DNA of 64,000 nucleotides from Picosynechococcus sp. PCC 7002 (lineage in GTDB: Bacteria; Cyanobacteriota; Cyanobacteriia; Cyanobacteriales; MRBY01): contig NZ_CAWLFA010000001.1 of the NCBI RefSeq assembly GCF_963860125.1, positions 1 through 64,000 on the forward strand, in the 5' to 3' direction. This document shows positions 15,864 through 25,339 of the stretch, piece by piece. The translations under genes and the position numbers were made by a program. The notes beneath the pieces are model-generated. The model did no database searches and was not told the origin of the DNA. It was given only the letters and a program-made list of their open reading frames with translations. Positions within the stretch are counted from its first letter, which is position 1; the number at the start of each line of letters is the position of its first letter.

Positions 15864-18800
15864 CTACTCCGGTGGGAGGTCGAGGAGGGCCGTACACAAT
15901 TGGCGATCGCCTAGGCGTTGGCTGCTAGGAATTCCCAAATCACCATAGATTAATAGTCGGCAACTCTTTTGGAGTAATTCGTCGAGATCGAGATTCCAGA
16001 GGATGAGCTGATTGTTTTGATCTAAAGTGGCGATCGCCTTTCCTTGGGGCTGCCAGTGGAGTTGCGTGATCGGAGCTTGGTGCCCCGTGAGGCTCCCGAG
16101 GTAGGTGCCATCCAGTTGCCAAAATTGCAGGTGGTGGTTTTCTGTATTGGTGATCAACAAAGGTAAAGCGCCATAAAAACCGATGCGGTCGGGGCCATTG
16201 CTTTGGTGGTTGATGGCAATGGGTTCCCCAAAGACGGGATTATTATTCTCGTAGGTCATCGGGTAAACGAACACCTGATGATCCCGCCCCGTCAAGCCGA
16301 GGTGACGACTATCCGCCCCAAATTGGAGATCCATGATTTCCGTGGCAAAGGGGGGAAATTGGGTCACAAGGAAAAAAGAATTATTCCGTCGCCGCTGCCA
16401 AATTTGCACGGTGTGATCGCTTGCCGCTGTCGCCAATAGTTTTCCGTCGGGGCTGAATTGTAGGGCGGTAATGGGCCCCCGATGTTCCGTCAAAATTTGC
16501 AACAGTTCCCCAGTTTCTGTCCAAAGGCGCACCGTTTGATCCTGGCTGCCCGCCGCAAACATTTTTCCATCACGACTCCAGGCAACAACGTTAATTTTGT
16601 CCTGGAAGCCCCCCAGGGTTTGCAAAATCTGTCCATTTCTTTGGCGGAGCTTCACCCGGCGATCGTCTCCTCCAGTGACAAAGAAGTGACCCCGTGGTTG
16701 CCAGGCGAGACTGGTGATTGATTCATTATTTGGGCTCAGGGTTTGATCCTGGTTGGGCCACTGCCGCAAAGGTTGGTTGGGCTGGGCGAGCAGAAGCTGG
16801 AAACTATTCCCCACAAAGCTAAAGTCCGTAATGGGCACATCTGGGGTCATGGTTTGGCGATCGCCTGGGGGCCGAAAAACTGCCGGAATAAAATTTTGAC
16901 TAAAGTCCCGCACCGTTACCGAAGTGGTCGCTGCAGCGAGGGTGCTGAAATTTTGTTCTAGGGCAAGGAGCACCTTAAGTCTGGTTGCGGGGGTAACGAC
17001 ATCATCGTCCTTATCATCCAGTCGCTGCAAGACCACCGCCGCCCGGATACTTTCCCGGAGAGCCTCGACGGGTTGGGCACCATCCTGGAGCACCTTGGCA
17101 GCCTCGGCCAGTTTCATCAAAATGGCGTTTTGCGCCCCTTGCCACCGTTGGTACCGTTGCAGTTCCACCCAGCGCAGGCCAAACCCCAAGGCGATCGCCA
17201 CCAGACCCAAGCGCCAAACGGTGCCCACCGACACCTTCCACCAGCGCCGCCAGAGCATTTCCCGTTCCCGACCAGTGATGCGCTGGAGCCACTGTTGGGA
17301 CTGAAAGGCTTGGTAGTGGTGCCGGATGGGTTCAACGAGATCGGGCCGAGCCAGTTGGTAGGACTCTTGGCCGCCATAGAGTTGAGCGCGAATTAGCCCC
17401 GTTGTTTTAAAAATGTGCAAAATGAGTTCTGCTTTTTCTTCCCCCAGGCGGCGATCGCCGAGGAATTGACGCCCCAGTTGGAGGATATCCGCCTTGGTGA
17501 GCACCAGTTGACTATGGCGCAGATCCGTAAAGTAATGGAGAAATTGCCAGGCCAAATCACGGTTTTCATCGCCGCAGTAGCGAATGATCCCCAGCAGCGA
17601 TCGCTCCAACAGCAGCAATTTAGGCGGAAAGCCCAACCCTAAATATTCCTCCCTGGTATAAAGATGATCCTGGTGCAGTTGCGCGCCGATGACCTGGAGT
17701 TCGAGGGGGCGAATTTCCCCGTGGCCATCCTGCAGATCCTGAATTAGTTGCTGCATTAAGGCTTTGTCTAGGGGCAGTTTGGCCCAGGTTGCCACCCGTT
17801 CTAAAAGGGCGATCGCCGCATCGGGACGCAGATTTCCCAGGCGATGGCGGAGGCGATGGTCAAAAAGGTTGTGGTTCGCCTCCCCCAGATCCGCCCCTGC
17901 TTCCCAATCCAAAAGGGGCGCTAGGGCCTCGTTACGACAGGACAAGATTGCTTTCACCGTTGGTAGCCGGAGACTCTGGGCCAAAAAGCGTAAAAAATCC
18001 TGACGCTCTTCCGGGTTGGGATATTGCAAGAAAAACTGCTCAAATTGATCAAAGATCAACACCGTCAAAGGGGCAAAATCTTGCTGCTGTTGGAGGTGAA
18101 CGAGGGGATCTAAGCTGGGGGGATTGGGCCAGGGACAAAAGGGGCGATCGCCATGGAGTTGTTGCACTAGGCGGCGGGCCCACTGACCATAATTTTTAAA
18201 ATAAATGACCTGTACTGGCCGTCCATCTAGGGGTTGGCTTTGGAGTCTGGGGATCAGTCCTGCTCGAAGAAGGGAGGTTTTGCCCACAGCGGTAGCCCCA
18301 TGGAGCAAAATCAGGTTCGGTTGGGGGCGCTGCAACCGATGGAACAAGGTCTGGAGATCCTGATCTCGTTGGGAACCCTGGAGCGTCACCAGACTGAGGG
18401 GATCCTGGAGCGAATATAGGTTCTGTTGTTGCTGATCTGGTAGGGGTTGAGTCCCCACAAAAGGCCGCCAACCCCAGCTTTGTTCGTATTGTTGGCGTTC
18501 CCAGGCGAGGTCAAAGGCCTGGCGATAGTCCTTACCTTGTCGGTAAAGATCACCGAGACAAGCAAAAATCTGATCATAGAGCCGTTGTTGCCAGTGGCCC
18601 CAGGGAATAGGTAATGTTTTGGGCGATGTGAGTTGGCTGCGGCTGGGCGGCAGAATTTCTTCTAGGGTGGCGATCGCCTGGGCAAATTGACCAAGGGCTT
18701 GATTTGCTTGGGCCAAAATAAGGGCACTCCAAGCTCTGACCACCACTGGGGGCGGTTCATCCAGGGCTTGACAATGTTCTAGGGCTGTTTGGGCGAGGGT

Positions 18801-20024
18801 TTGGGCTTTGTGCCATTGTTGTTCCTGTAGGGCGATCGCCGCCATCAGACCGTAATGCTGGGCTAGTAGTTCGGGTGGCCAAGGCTCCTGAACCCCTTTG
18901 AGGAGTGACCAAGCCAAATCCCCTAGGGCTGACCCACGCTGCCACTGCTGTAAAAATACACCGATCAGTAAACTCAGTTGACCAACCCAAGCCCATTGTT
19001 CCTGTCGTTCCCAGAGGCAACGGCTCAGGCGGAGATAATGGAGAGCTTGTTCTCCTTCTGGACTGGGGGCCTGATAATGCTGGGGGCGATCGCCTAGGAG
19101 TAGACCCAAATGAAACAAAATCAGAGCTAGTTGTTGACCCTGAGAACGCGATAACTGTTCTAGCAACGGCGAATTTGGATTGTCCCGCAGCACCTTGAGC
19201 CAATCGATCCCCTGCTCCCCACGGCAATAGTGGCGCAGACTCTCCTGATAGGCTTGCTGGGCTGTTTGCCATTGCTGATCTTGGTGGGCTTGTCGTCCCT
19301 GGATAAAGCAGAGCAAACCCGCGCCTTCACTCAGGGTCTTGGTGGCTAACTCTAATTCTCGATAACCCCGTTGACCGGGCGCTAAATTCCAGTGGCGATG
19401 ATCGAGAAAAATTAGGGGGCCAGAGGCGGTTAGTTTTTGAAAGTAGTCCTGTTCTGTACGTTGCCAAAAATACTGAAGCGCCTGGGAAGGCCAGGTAATT
19501 TCTCCCAAATCCGTTGCGGTTGCCAGCCCATCAGAAACTTGCCGTTCTTGATAATCTGCCGTTGGTAGCGTCACAATCCAGAGGGCAATTTGGCTTTGAA
19601 ACGTTGCCGCAGTTAAGTTAACGGCTGGGGTTAACCCAAAAACCATGGCGCCATTGATGTGAGAAGGCTGGATACCCAGATTGGTTAGGGTTGTCTCTAA
19701 CAGATTTAAAATCGCTCCTAGATCATCGGCCTGGGGTTCGAGCCACAGACAAAGTAGCCCCTGGGCGATCGCCTTTTCTTCTAAATCTGCCAACGCCTGG
19801 TCACTGTAGTATGCCGCCGTAAACTGAGAAAAAACCTGGTGCCATCGCAGTTTTAGATTGCCCTGGAGTTGTGCCAGAAGTTCCTGCTCTTGGGCTTGAT
19901 AGTTGCAGCGAAAAAGATAAAGTCCGGGTTGAGCATCACTACGGGGAGAAGACCACAATCGGTCGGCCAACCGCTGCACAATGGGGCGGGACGTGGGAAA
20001 TGGCGGGCCAGGGCGATTGATCAT
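15864..20024 (-). CDS. STAND-type NTPase with TPR-like and WD40 repeats
   Basis: The 1386-residue protein has a modular layout. Residues 1-220 form an unassigned N-terminal domain. About 220-460 is helical and TPR-like (HKAQTLAQTALEHCQALDEP region). The P-loop is GATAVGKTSLLRAGL near 575, with Walker B LTVLIFDQFEQFF near 658, as in nSTAND1 NTPases. A single hydrophobic segment sits near 935-955 (GTVWRLGLVAIALGFGL). WD40 repeats run from about 1100 to the end (TGGDDRRVKL, AAGSQDQTVRLW, ATAASDHTVQIW). STAND proteins act as nucleotide-driven signal switches, some in phage defence. No effector motif was recognised. Start ATG 20024. Confidence 0.85.
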   Translation of the reverse strand: MINRPGPPFPTSRPIVQRLADRLWSSPRSDAQPGLYLFRCNYQAQEQELLAQLQGNLKLRWHQVFSQFTAAYYSDQALADLEEKAIAQGLLCLWLEPQADDLGAILNLLETTLTNLGIQPSHINGAMVFGLTPAVNLTAATFQSQIALWIVTLPTADYQERQVSDGLATATDLGEITWPSQALQYFWQRTEQDYFQKLTASGPLIFLDHRHWNLAPGQRGYRELELATKTLSEGAGLLCFIQGRQAHQDQQWQTAQQAYQESLRHYCRGEQGIDWLKVLRDNPNSPLLEQLSRSQGQQLALILFHLGLLLGDRPQHYQAPSPEGEQALHYLRLSRCLWERQEQWAWVGQLSLLIGVFLQQWQRGSALGDLAWSLLKGVQEPWPPELLAQHYGLMAAIALQEQQWHKAQTLAQTALEHCQALDEPPPVVVRAWSALILAQANQALGQFAQAIATLEEILPPSRSQLTSPKTLPIPWGHWQQRLYDQIFACLGDLYRQGKDYRQAFDLAWERQQYEQSWGWRPFVGTQPLPDQQQQNLYSLQDPLSLVTLQGSQRDQDLQTLFHRLQRPQPNLILLHGATAVGKTSLLRAGLIPRLQSQPLDGRPVQVIYFKNYGQWARRLVQQLHGDRPFCPWPNPPSLDPLVHLQQQQDFAPLTVLIFDQFEQFFLQYPNPEERQDFLRFLAQSLRLPTVKAILSCRNEALAPLLDWEAGADLGEANHNLFDHRLRHRLGNLRPDAAIALLERVATWAKLPLDKALMQQLIQDLQDGHGEIRPLELQVIGAQLHQDHLYTREEYLGLGFPPKLLLLERSLLGIIRYCGDENRDLAWQFLHYFTDLRHSQLVLTKADILQLGRQFLGDRRLGEEKAELILHIFKTTGLIRAQLYGGQESYQLARPDLVEPIRHHYQAFQSQQWLQRITGREREMLWRRWWKVSVGTVWRLGLVAIALGFGLRWVELQRYQRWQGAQNAILMKLAEAAKVLQDGAQPVEALRESIRAAVVLQRLDDKDDDVVTPATRLKVLLALEQNFSTLAAATTSVTVRDFSQNFIPAVFRPPGDRQTMTPDVPITDFSFVGNSFQLLLAQPNQPLRQWPNQDQTLSPNNESITSLAWQPRGHFFVTGGDDRRVKLRQRNGQILQTLGGFQDKINVVAWSRDGKMFAAGSQDQTVRLWTETGELLQILTEHRGPITALQFSPDGKLLATAASDHTVQIWQRRRNNSFFLVTQFPPFATEIMDLQFGADSRHLGLTGRDHQVFVYPMTYENNNPVFGEPIAINHQSNGPDRIGFYGALPLLITNTENHHLQFWQLDGTYLGSLTGHQAPITQLHWQPQGKAIATLDQNNQLILWNLDLDELLQKSCRLLIYGDLGIPSSQRLGDRQLCTALLDLPPE

Positions 20025-20105
20025 GGCAAATCCAAGGGTAATTTCCAGGAAAGAGAACTAACTTCAGTAAGATAGTCATACATTGTGTCGGTTTTAACGT
20101 CACCT

Positions 20106-20954
20106 ATGACAGAAATCACCATGGCAACACGGGAGCAGCTCCGGGAACAACGGAAGCAAAAACAACGACAGCGTACCCTCCGCTGGTTCCAGGGTCTATG
20201 GCGATCGCTGGCCCTGATAGGGTTGGCCTATGGGGCATTCTGGGTCTTAGACCGACCCGATTGGATTATCAAAAGTGCCGCTCAAATCACCATTGAAGGT
20301 AATCAAGTCCTGCCCACAGAGCGGATTCGTCCCCTGATCCCCCTCACCTATCCCCAACCAATCCTAACCCTCAAACCCCAGGAACTAGAGCAAGCCATTG
20401 AAGCCCAAGGGGCGATCGCCGAAGCCCTGGTTTCCCGTCGTCTGGTGCCCCCCAGCCTGGCGATCCAAGTCCAAGAACGCTTCCCCGTCGCCCGCTCCCA
20501 AACGCCCATCTCTAGCCAAGGCGATCGCCCCCTTGAACCGGGATACCTAGATGCCGAAGGGCAATGGTTCCCCGCCGCAGTCTACGAACCCCTCAGTGAA
20601 TATCAGCCCTTACCGACCCTAGAAGTGACCGGAATTCGGGAGCTGCAACTGCCCCTCTGGCCCGAACTCTATCGCACCCTAGGGCGATCGCCCGTTGAAA
20701 TTTTGAGCATCAACTGGCAAGACTCCAACAATTTGATTTTGAACACCGAACTTGGTAGTTTTCACCTGGGGCCAGATCTGACGCAACTCGAGGCCCAATT
20801 AGCGGCGATCGCCAAGCTCCAACAAACCCTCGGCACAACCATTCCCGCCCAGGATATCCAATACATTGATCTGCAAAATCCTGACGAGCCTATTATCCAG
20901 AGCAACAAACCCATCGTTCCCCCAGCCTCCCAGCCCGAAACCCCCCAAACCTAA
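20106..20954 (+). CDS. ftsQ: Cell-division protein FtsQ/DivIB, POTRA-domain type
   Basis: FtsQ links early and late divisome parts in the inner membrane and periplasm. From ATG 20106 the protein has 282 residues: a basic cytoplasmic start (REQLREQRKQKQRQRTLRW), one membrane helix near 33-50 (LALIGLAYGAFWVL), and a POTRA-like domain beginning IKSAAQITIEGNQVLPTERI. GTG 20085 and ATG 20121 are alternative starts. It lies 154 bases upstream of ftsZ, the usual cyanobacterial order. The Pro-rich C-terminal tail is a low-complexity extension. Confidence 0.87.
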   Translation: MTEITMATREQLREQRKQKQRQRTLRWFQGLWRSLALIGLAYGAFWVLDRPDWIIKSAAQITIEGNQVLPTERIRPLIPLTYPQPILTLKPQELEQAIEAQGAIAEALVSRRLVPPSLAIQVQERFPVARSQTPISSQGDRPLEPGYLDAEGQWFPAAVYEPLSEYQPLPTLEVTGIRELQLPLWPELYRTLGRSPVEILSINWQDSNNLILNTELGSFHLGPDLTQLEAQLAAIAKLQQTLGTTIPAQDIQYIDLQNPDEPIIQSNKPIVPPASQPETPQT

Positions 20955-21108
20955 AAAAATGATGCCCCTGTAACAGCAACATCTCCCAAAATCTGGCAGT
21001 CTAAAAAAGCTTGAAGGTCTTATGATCTAAGAAATTTCTCCCAAAAGATACTTAATAAATCCTGTTAAACGACTAAACTTAAATATTCATATCCATCACA
21101 CTTTTTTT

Positions 21109-22362
21109 GTGACCGTGAGCCAAAACCATCTATTCCAACCCCATAACGCCTCCTTCGATGCGACTGGAAACCATTCCGCCAGCGCCGAAGAAACCGCGTC
21201 GCAATTTCCGATCATGCCCAGCAGCGTTGCTCAAATCAAAGTCATCGGTGTGGGTGGTGGTGGCTGTAATGCGGTGAATCGGATGATTGAAGGAGGCATG
21301 TCGAGTATCGACTTTTGGGCGATTAATACCGATGCCCAGGCCCTAACCAACTCCAAAGCAAAAAAGCGCCTGCAAATTGGTCAAAAAATCACCAGGGGTC
21401 TTGGGGCTGGTGGTAACTCAGCCATTGGTCGCAAAGCCGCCGAAGAATCTCGCGATGAAATCGCCCAAGCCCTCGAAGGCGCAGATCTCGTCTTTATTAC
21501 CGCTGGCATGGGGGGCGGTACTGGCACTGGCGCCGCCCCCATCGTCGCCGAAGTCGCAAAAGATTTAGGTTGTCTCACCGTTGCGGTGGTGACCCGACCC
21601 TTTAAATTTGAAGGCCGCCGCCGCTCGAACCAAGCCGAAGAAGGGATCAAAGAACTCCAGAGCCGCGTCGATACCCTTTTGGTTATCCCCAATACAAAGC
21701 TCCTGGATATGATCCCCCAGGAAACGTCGATGTCCGAGGCCCTGCGCGCTGCCGATGAAGTGCTCCGCCAAGGGGTACAAGGGATTTCCGATATTATTAC
21801 CATCTCCGGCCTGGTGAATGTCGACTTTGCCGATGTGCGGGCGGTAATGGCCGATGCCGGTTCTGCTCTGATGGGGATTGGTGTCGGTTCTGGTAAATCC
21901 AGAGCACGGGAAGCAGCCTTGATGGCGATTTCTTCGCCACTGATGGAGTCGTCCATTGAAGGAGCCCAAGGCGTTGTCCTGAATATTACCGGGGGCCACG
22001 ATCTGACCTTGCATGAAGTCAATGATGCTGCGGAGGCCGTTTACGAAGTGGTCGATCCCAATGCAAATATTATTTTCGGGGCGGTGATCGACGAACATCT
22101 CCAAGGGGAAATCAAAATTACGGTCATTGCCACTGGGTTTGCTGTAGAGTCCCAAGCCGCAGAAACGCCCCAGCCTTTACCCCAACAGCGACGGATGCAG
22201 GCGGTTCCCCAGCCGGATCTTTCCCAGGCTCCGCCAGTGCCAGAAACCCCTAGACCCCGTCCTGCTGCACCACCCCAGGCCCAACAGCCCCCCGCCCCCC
22301 GGAATGGTTTCCCGGATATTCCTGACTTTTTGATGCGTCGTTCTAATCGTTCTAAGCAGTAG
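21109..22362 (+). CDS. ftsZ: Cell-division GTPase FtsZ
   Basis: FtsZ polymerises at midcell into the Z-ring. The tubulin signature GGGTGTGAAP sits near residues 136-145. The T-loops and synergy helix (NTKLLDMIP, VNVDFADVRAVM) are intact. The C-terminal peptide DIPDFLMRR that contacts membrane adaptors lies at the end, after a Pro/Gln-rich linker. The reading frame starts at GTG 21109, with a second GTG at 21115; the non-conserved N-terminal extension of about 40 residues before IKVIGVGGGG is typical of cyanobacteria. thiD begins 4 bases after the stop. Confidence 0.98.
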   Translation: MTVSQNHLFQPHNASFDATGNHSASAEETASQFPIMPSSVAQIKVIGVGGGGCNAVNRMIEGGMSSIDFWAINTDAQALTNSKAKKRLQIGQKITRGLGAGGNSAIGRKAAEESRDEIAQALEGADLVFITAGMGGGTGTGAAPIVAEVAKDLGCLTVAVVTRPFKFEGRRRSNQAEEGIKELQSRVDTLLVIPNTKLLDMIPQETSMSEALRAADEVLRQGVQGISDIITISGLVNVDFADVRAVMADAGSALMGIGVGSGKSRAREAALMAISSPLMESSIEGAQGVVLNITGGHDLTLHEVNDAAEAVYEVVDPNANIIFGAVIDEHLQGEIKITVIATGFAVESQAAETPQPLPQQRRMQAVPQPDLSQAPPVPETPRPRPAAPPQAQQPPAPRNGFPDIPDFLMRRSNRSKQ

Positions 22363-22366
22363 GTCG

Positions 22367-23170
22367 ATGGCAATTACTCCGGCGATCGCCTTAACCATTG
22401 CCGGCTCCGATAGTGGCGGTGGGGCAGGCATCCAAGCCGATCTCAAAACCTTTGCCTTCCACGGTGTCCATGGCACCAGTGCGATCACCTGTGTCACGGC
22501 CCAAAATACCATTGGCGTCACCGATGTGGTGGCCCTGGATTCGGCCATGGTAACTGCGCAAATTGAGGCAGTGGTCAAGGATATTGGCGTCCAGGCAGTG
22601 AAAACAGGGATGCTCCTGAACGAAAAGATCATGGCGGCGGTTTTGATGGCTGCAGCAATCGGTAGGCTCCCCAACTGGGTTTTGGATCCGGTGATGGTTT
22701 CCCGCACGGGGGTACAGCTCATCGACGACGGGGCGATCACCTTTTTGCAAAAGCAATTAATCCCCCTCGCCCAGATCCTCACGCCAAACCGTTACGAGGC
22801 GGAGATTCTCAGTGGCCTAGAAATTACCGATCTCGCCACCATGGAACAGGCAGCCCAAAAAATTCATCAGCTTGGTTGTGGGGCAGTGCTTGTTAAAGGG
22901 GGAGCGATGACCGGGGCATTACAAGGGGTGGATGTGTGGTTCGATGGTGAACGGCTTGAAATTTTAAAAACGGAATGTATCCAGACCCCCCACACCCACG
23001 GCACTGGTTGTACCCTTTCGGCGGCGATCGCCGCTCGCTTAGCCCTGGGAGATCCTCCATTCCAAGCCGTTAACAAGGCAAAGACCTACGTCACAGAAGC
23101 CCTAAAACATAGCCTAGCCATTGGTCAGGGGACGGGGCCAGTGGGCCATTTTTATCCGATTTTGCCCTAG
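22367..23170 (+). CDS. thiD: Hydroxymethylpyrimidine/phosphomethylpyrimidine kinase
   Basis: ThiD phosphorylates HMP and HMP-P in thiamine synthesis. The 267-residue sequence has the ribokinase-fold motifs AGSDSGGGAGIQADLKTF (residues 11-28), KTGMLL, VLDPVMVSRTG and the anion-hole motif HTHGTGCTLSAAI near 208-220. It follows ftsZ by 4 bases, so it is probably cotranscribed with a division gene; this is a positional oddity with no known functional link. No TPP riboswitch was recognised upstream. The 3' end overlaps the convergent GTPase gene by 4 bases. Confidence 0.95.
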   Translation: MAITPAIALTIAGSDSGGGAGIQADLKTFAFHGVHGTSAITCVTAQNTIGVTDVVALDSAMVTAQIEAVVKDIGVQAVKTGMLLNEKIMAAVLMAAAIGRLPNWVLDPVMVSRTGVQLIDDGAITFLQKQLIPLAQILTPNRYEAEILSGLEITDLATMEQAAQKIHQLGCGAVLVKGGAMTGALQGVDVWFDGERLEILKTECIQTPHTHGTGCTLSAAIAARLALGDPPFQAVNKAKTYVTEALKHSLAIGQGTGPVGHFYPILP

Positions 23171-24519
23171 ACTGCGGCGATCTCTGCTTGTAGTCGATAT
23201 AGCAGGGTTTGGCGATCGCACTGGGCAAGAATTTCTTTGATCGTCGTACTTGCCCCCAGGTTTCCCCAACTGCAGCCATTTTGCAGATAGGTCTGGGTCA
23301 CTTTTCCGATCACATAGCTACCATAGGCGGCAATTCCCCCCTGGGCGAGGGCGGCGGTGCCATAGAGACCGAGGGTGCTCGGATTGGTTAGAGATTCAAA
23401 ACTGAGGGCTGTTTTGCCTAAACCCAGAAAGACACCACTACCCAGTTCCGCCACAAACAAAATTCCCGCACTGATTAGAATATTGCGCCAGAGTTTGGCT
23501 GCTTCATGGCTGGTCATGGGCAATCCATACAAGCGGGCGAGGGCACGGATCAAGGCTAAATCGGCAAAGGTCCCCCCAAGGAGATCCAAAAAGCCAATGG
23601 GATTTAGGGCGATCGCCGCACCTTTGGTTTTGGCATAGTTCCAGATCAATTCTTCGGCTTCAGTTTGGCGATGGGACAGGGTTTTTTGGGCGATCGCCGT
23701 TTGCAAGTGACGCGCCTGGACAAGGGCATGGACAGCCATCAAAGATTTGCCTTCACGGCTGAGGATCGTAAAAATCTTTTCCCGTAGGGGATCAATCTGG
23801 GCGTCGGGGGTTTCCCAAGCTTCTTCAACACGGCCATCGGGATGTTCGATGCGGACAGCGAGGGGTTGGGGTTCGGCGGCAACCATGACAATTTCTTCGG
23901 GACTGAGGGGAAACCGGGTGCCCGTTGATTCTTGGCTCAGTTGTTGGAGTTGCTGGAAAATACTTTGGCGATCGCAGTCGGGATAGAGATCAATTTTGTT
24001 AAATACCACCAGTAATGGTTTGTGCTGTTGGCGCAGTTCGTAGAGAGATTCGTACTCGGTGCGGGTAATATCGCCGGCAATGATAAACAAAATCAAGTCA
24101 GAGTTTGCCGCCACTTCCGCTGCCATTTTTGTGCGGGCTTCCCCGGCAATTTCATCGAGGCCTGGGGTATCGACTAATTCAATTTTGAGTTTTTCCGTGG
24201 TCAGGGGCCAACGCACCGCCCGTGGATATTGGGTCACCCCGTGGAGGGGGCCAGTTTCGAGCATTTTTTCGCCAATGAGGGCATTGATCACCGCTGATTT
24301 GCCGCGACTGACCAGGCCAAAGGTGGCGATACGCAAGAGATTTTGATCGAGTTTGGCGATCGCCGTTTGGAGTTGTTGCAATTCGGGCCGTACAGCCGCT
24401 TTTAATGCTGGGTCGGGGGGATAGTGCCAATGGCGACGGGTGTTGCCATACCAAGCCAGGGCCTGCTGGAGACTGGCTCGCGCTAGGGTAAAGTGCCTTT
24501 CCTGTTGTTGACTATCCAT
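23167..24519 (-). CDS. GTP-binding protein with DUF697-type membrane domain
   Basis: This Era/TrmE-like GTPase has G1 FGLVSRGKSAVINAL near residues 67-81, G3 DTPGLDE near 114, and G4 FNKIDLYPD. After the G domain comes a hydrophobic C-terminal region with GFLDLLGGTFADLALIRALA, ISAGILFVAELGSG and AALAQGGIAAYGSYVIG, which match DUF697 membrane segments. Cyanobacteria hold several such proteins, with an unknown role at the membrane. ATG 24519 gives 450 residues; GTG 24528 is an alternative. It is divergent from the small gene pair at 24673. Confidence 0.87.
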   Translation of the reverse strand: MDSQQQERHFTLARASLQQALAWYGNTRRHWHYPPDPALKAAVRPELQQLQTAIAKLDQNLLRIATFGLVSRGKSAVINALIGEKMLETGPLHGVTQYPRAVRWPLTTEKLKIELVDTPGLDEIAGEARTKMAAEVAANSDLILFIIAGDITRTEYESLYELRQQHKPLLVVFNKIDLYPDCDRQSIFQQLQQLSQESTGTRFPLSPEEIVMVAAEPQPLAVRIEHPDGRVEEAWETPDAQIDPLREKIFTILSREGKSLMAVHALVQARHLQTAIAQKTLSHRQTEAEELIWNYAKTKGAAIALNPIGFLDLLGGTFADLALIRALARLYGLPMTSHEAAKLWRNILISAGILFVAELGSGVFLGLGKTALSFESLTNPSTLGLYGTAALAQGGIAAYGSYVIGKVTQTYLQNGCSWGNLGASTTIKEILAQCDRQTLLYRLQAEIAAV

Positions 24520-24672
24520 CGGTGACACAAGAAACTACCTTTCCTATTTTCCACGATTTACGGTTTATCTACACAGTGATCATCATAGAATGACGAATAA
24601 AGCCATTGGGCGATCGCTGAACCGGATTTGCCACCAGTTAAAATTAAAACAACTTGAAACTATGACAAAAAT

Positions 24673-24852
24673 ATGGAAAAAGTTATCAAAAAAGTTTCCT
24701 TATATGAAAGAAAAAATGATCGGCAATTTTGGCTAACAAAATCTTATTTAGAACGATTAGCCGCCCTAGAAAATATCCGCAAAGAGTATCATCAATGGCA
24801 ATACAATGCTGAACCAAGATTTCAAAGAATTTATACAATTTCTCAACGCTAA
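24673..24852 (+). CDS. 59-residue protein paired with a nucleotidyltransferase
   Basis: A short frame from ATG 24673 to TAA 24850-24852 encodes 59 residues rich in charge: it opens EKVIKKVSLYERKNDRQFW, then SYLERLAALENIRKEYHQW, and ends NAEPRFQRIYTI. I remember this pattern as a small family found just upstream of minimal nucleotidyltransferase-like genes in many cyanobacteria. The product is predicted helical and soluble. It overlaps the next gene by 47 bases in another frame, so translation of the two is likely coupled. A toxin-antitoxin or similar two-part role is plausible, but unproven. The only competing start nearby, ATG 24662, is in another frame. Confidence 0.8.
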   Translation: MEKVIKKVSLYERKNDRQFWLTKSYLERLAALENIRKEYHQWQYNAEPRFQRIYTISQR

Positions 24853-25246
24853 TCAGGTTCGTTATTTAGTTGTTGGGGGCTATGCTGTGGCCTTCTATGG
24901 CTATCCTCGCTACACAAAAGACATTGATATTTGGCTTGAAGCTTCCCAGGAAAATGGCGTGAAAGTCATGCAGGCACTACGGGATTTTGGTTTTGGTGAC
25001 CTTGACTTACAAACAGAAGATTTTGCAACGGCTAATCAAGTGATTCAGTTAGGATATCCGCCGAGTCGTATTGATTTGCTGACTTCAGTAGATGGAATTC
25101 AATTTGCAGATTGCTATGATCTGCGGGTACCAGTTGAAATTGAGGGGACTGTCATTGATTTCATTGATTTGGAAAATTTACGGTTAAATAAACGTGCTTC
25201 GGGTCGATGGCAGGATTTAGCTGATTTGGAAAATTTACAGGATTGA
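24806..25246 (+). CDS. Minimal nucleotidyltransferase-like protein (DUF6036/MNT-type)
   Basis: The 146-residue protein has the nucleotidyltransferase core VRYLVVGGYAVAFYGYPRYTKDIDIWLE: a GG-x-A helix turn followed by DID, the metal-binding Asp pair. The third acidic residue may be in PPSRIDLLTSVDGI. It is typical of small NTases that act as toxins or antitoxins (MNT, AbiEii-related) or of orphan cyanobacterial proteins. It begins inside the 59-residue gene. Both genes are AT-rich relative to flanking sequence. Which partner is toxic, if any, cannot be told here. Confidence 0.85.
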   Translation: MLNQDFKEFIQFLNANQVRYLVVGGYAVAFYGYPRYTKDIDIWLEASQENGVKVMQALRDFGFGDLDLQTEDFATANQVIQLGYPPSRIDLLTSVDGIQFADCYDLRVPVEIEGTVIDFIDLENLRLNKRASGRWQDLADLENLQD

Positions 25247-25339
25247 AGTGTCAAAGCGGGCCAACTTTTCGATCCGGTTTGAGGCATTTAGGTTTACCCT
25301 AAAGCCAAGTAATTGTCGGGACATGGGCAGAGTTTCATC

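Noticed and set aside
21381..22155. Long minus-strand frames opposite ftsZ
   Set aside because: Shadows of the ftsZ codons, with no family features.
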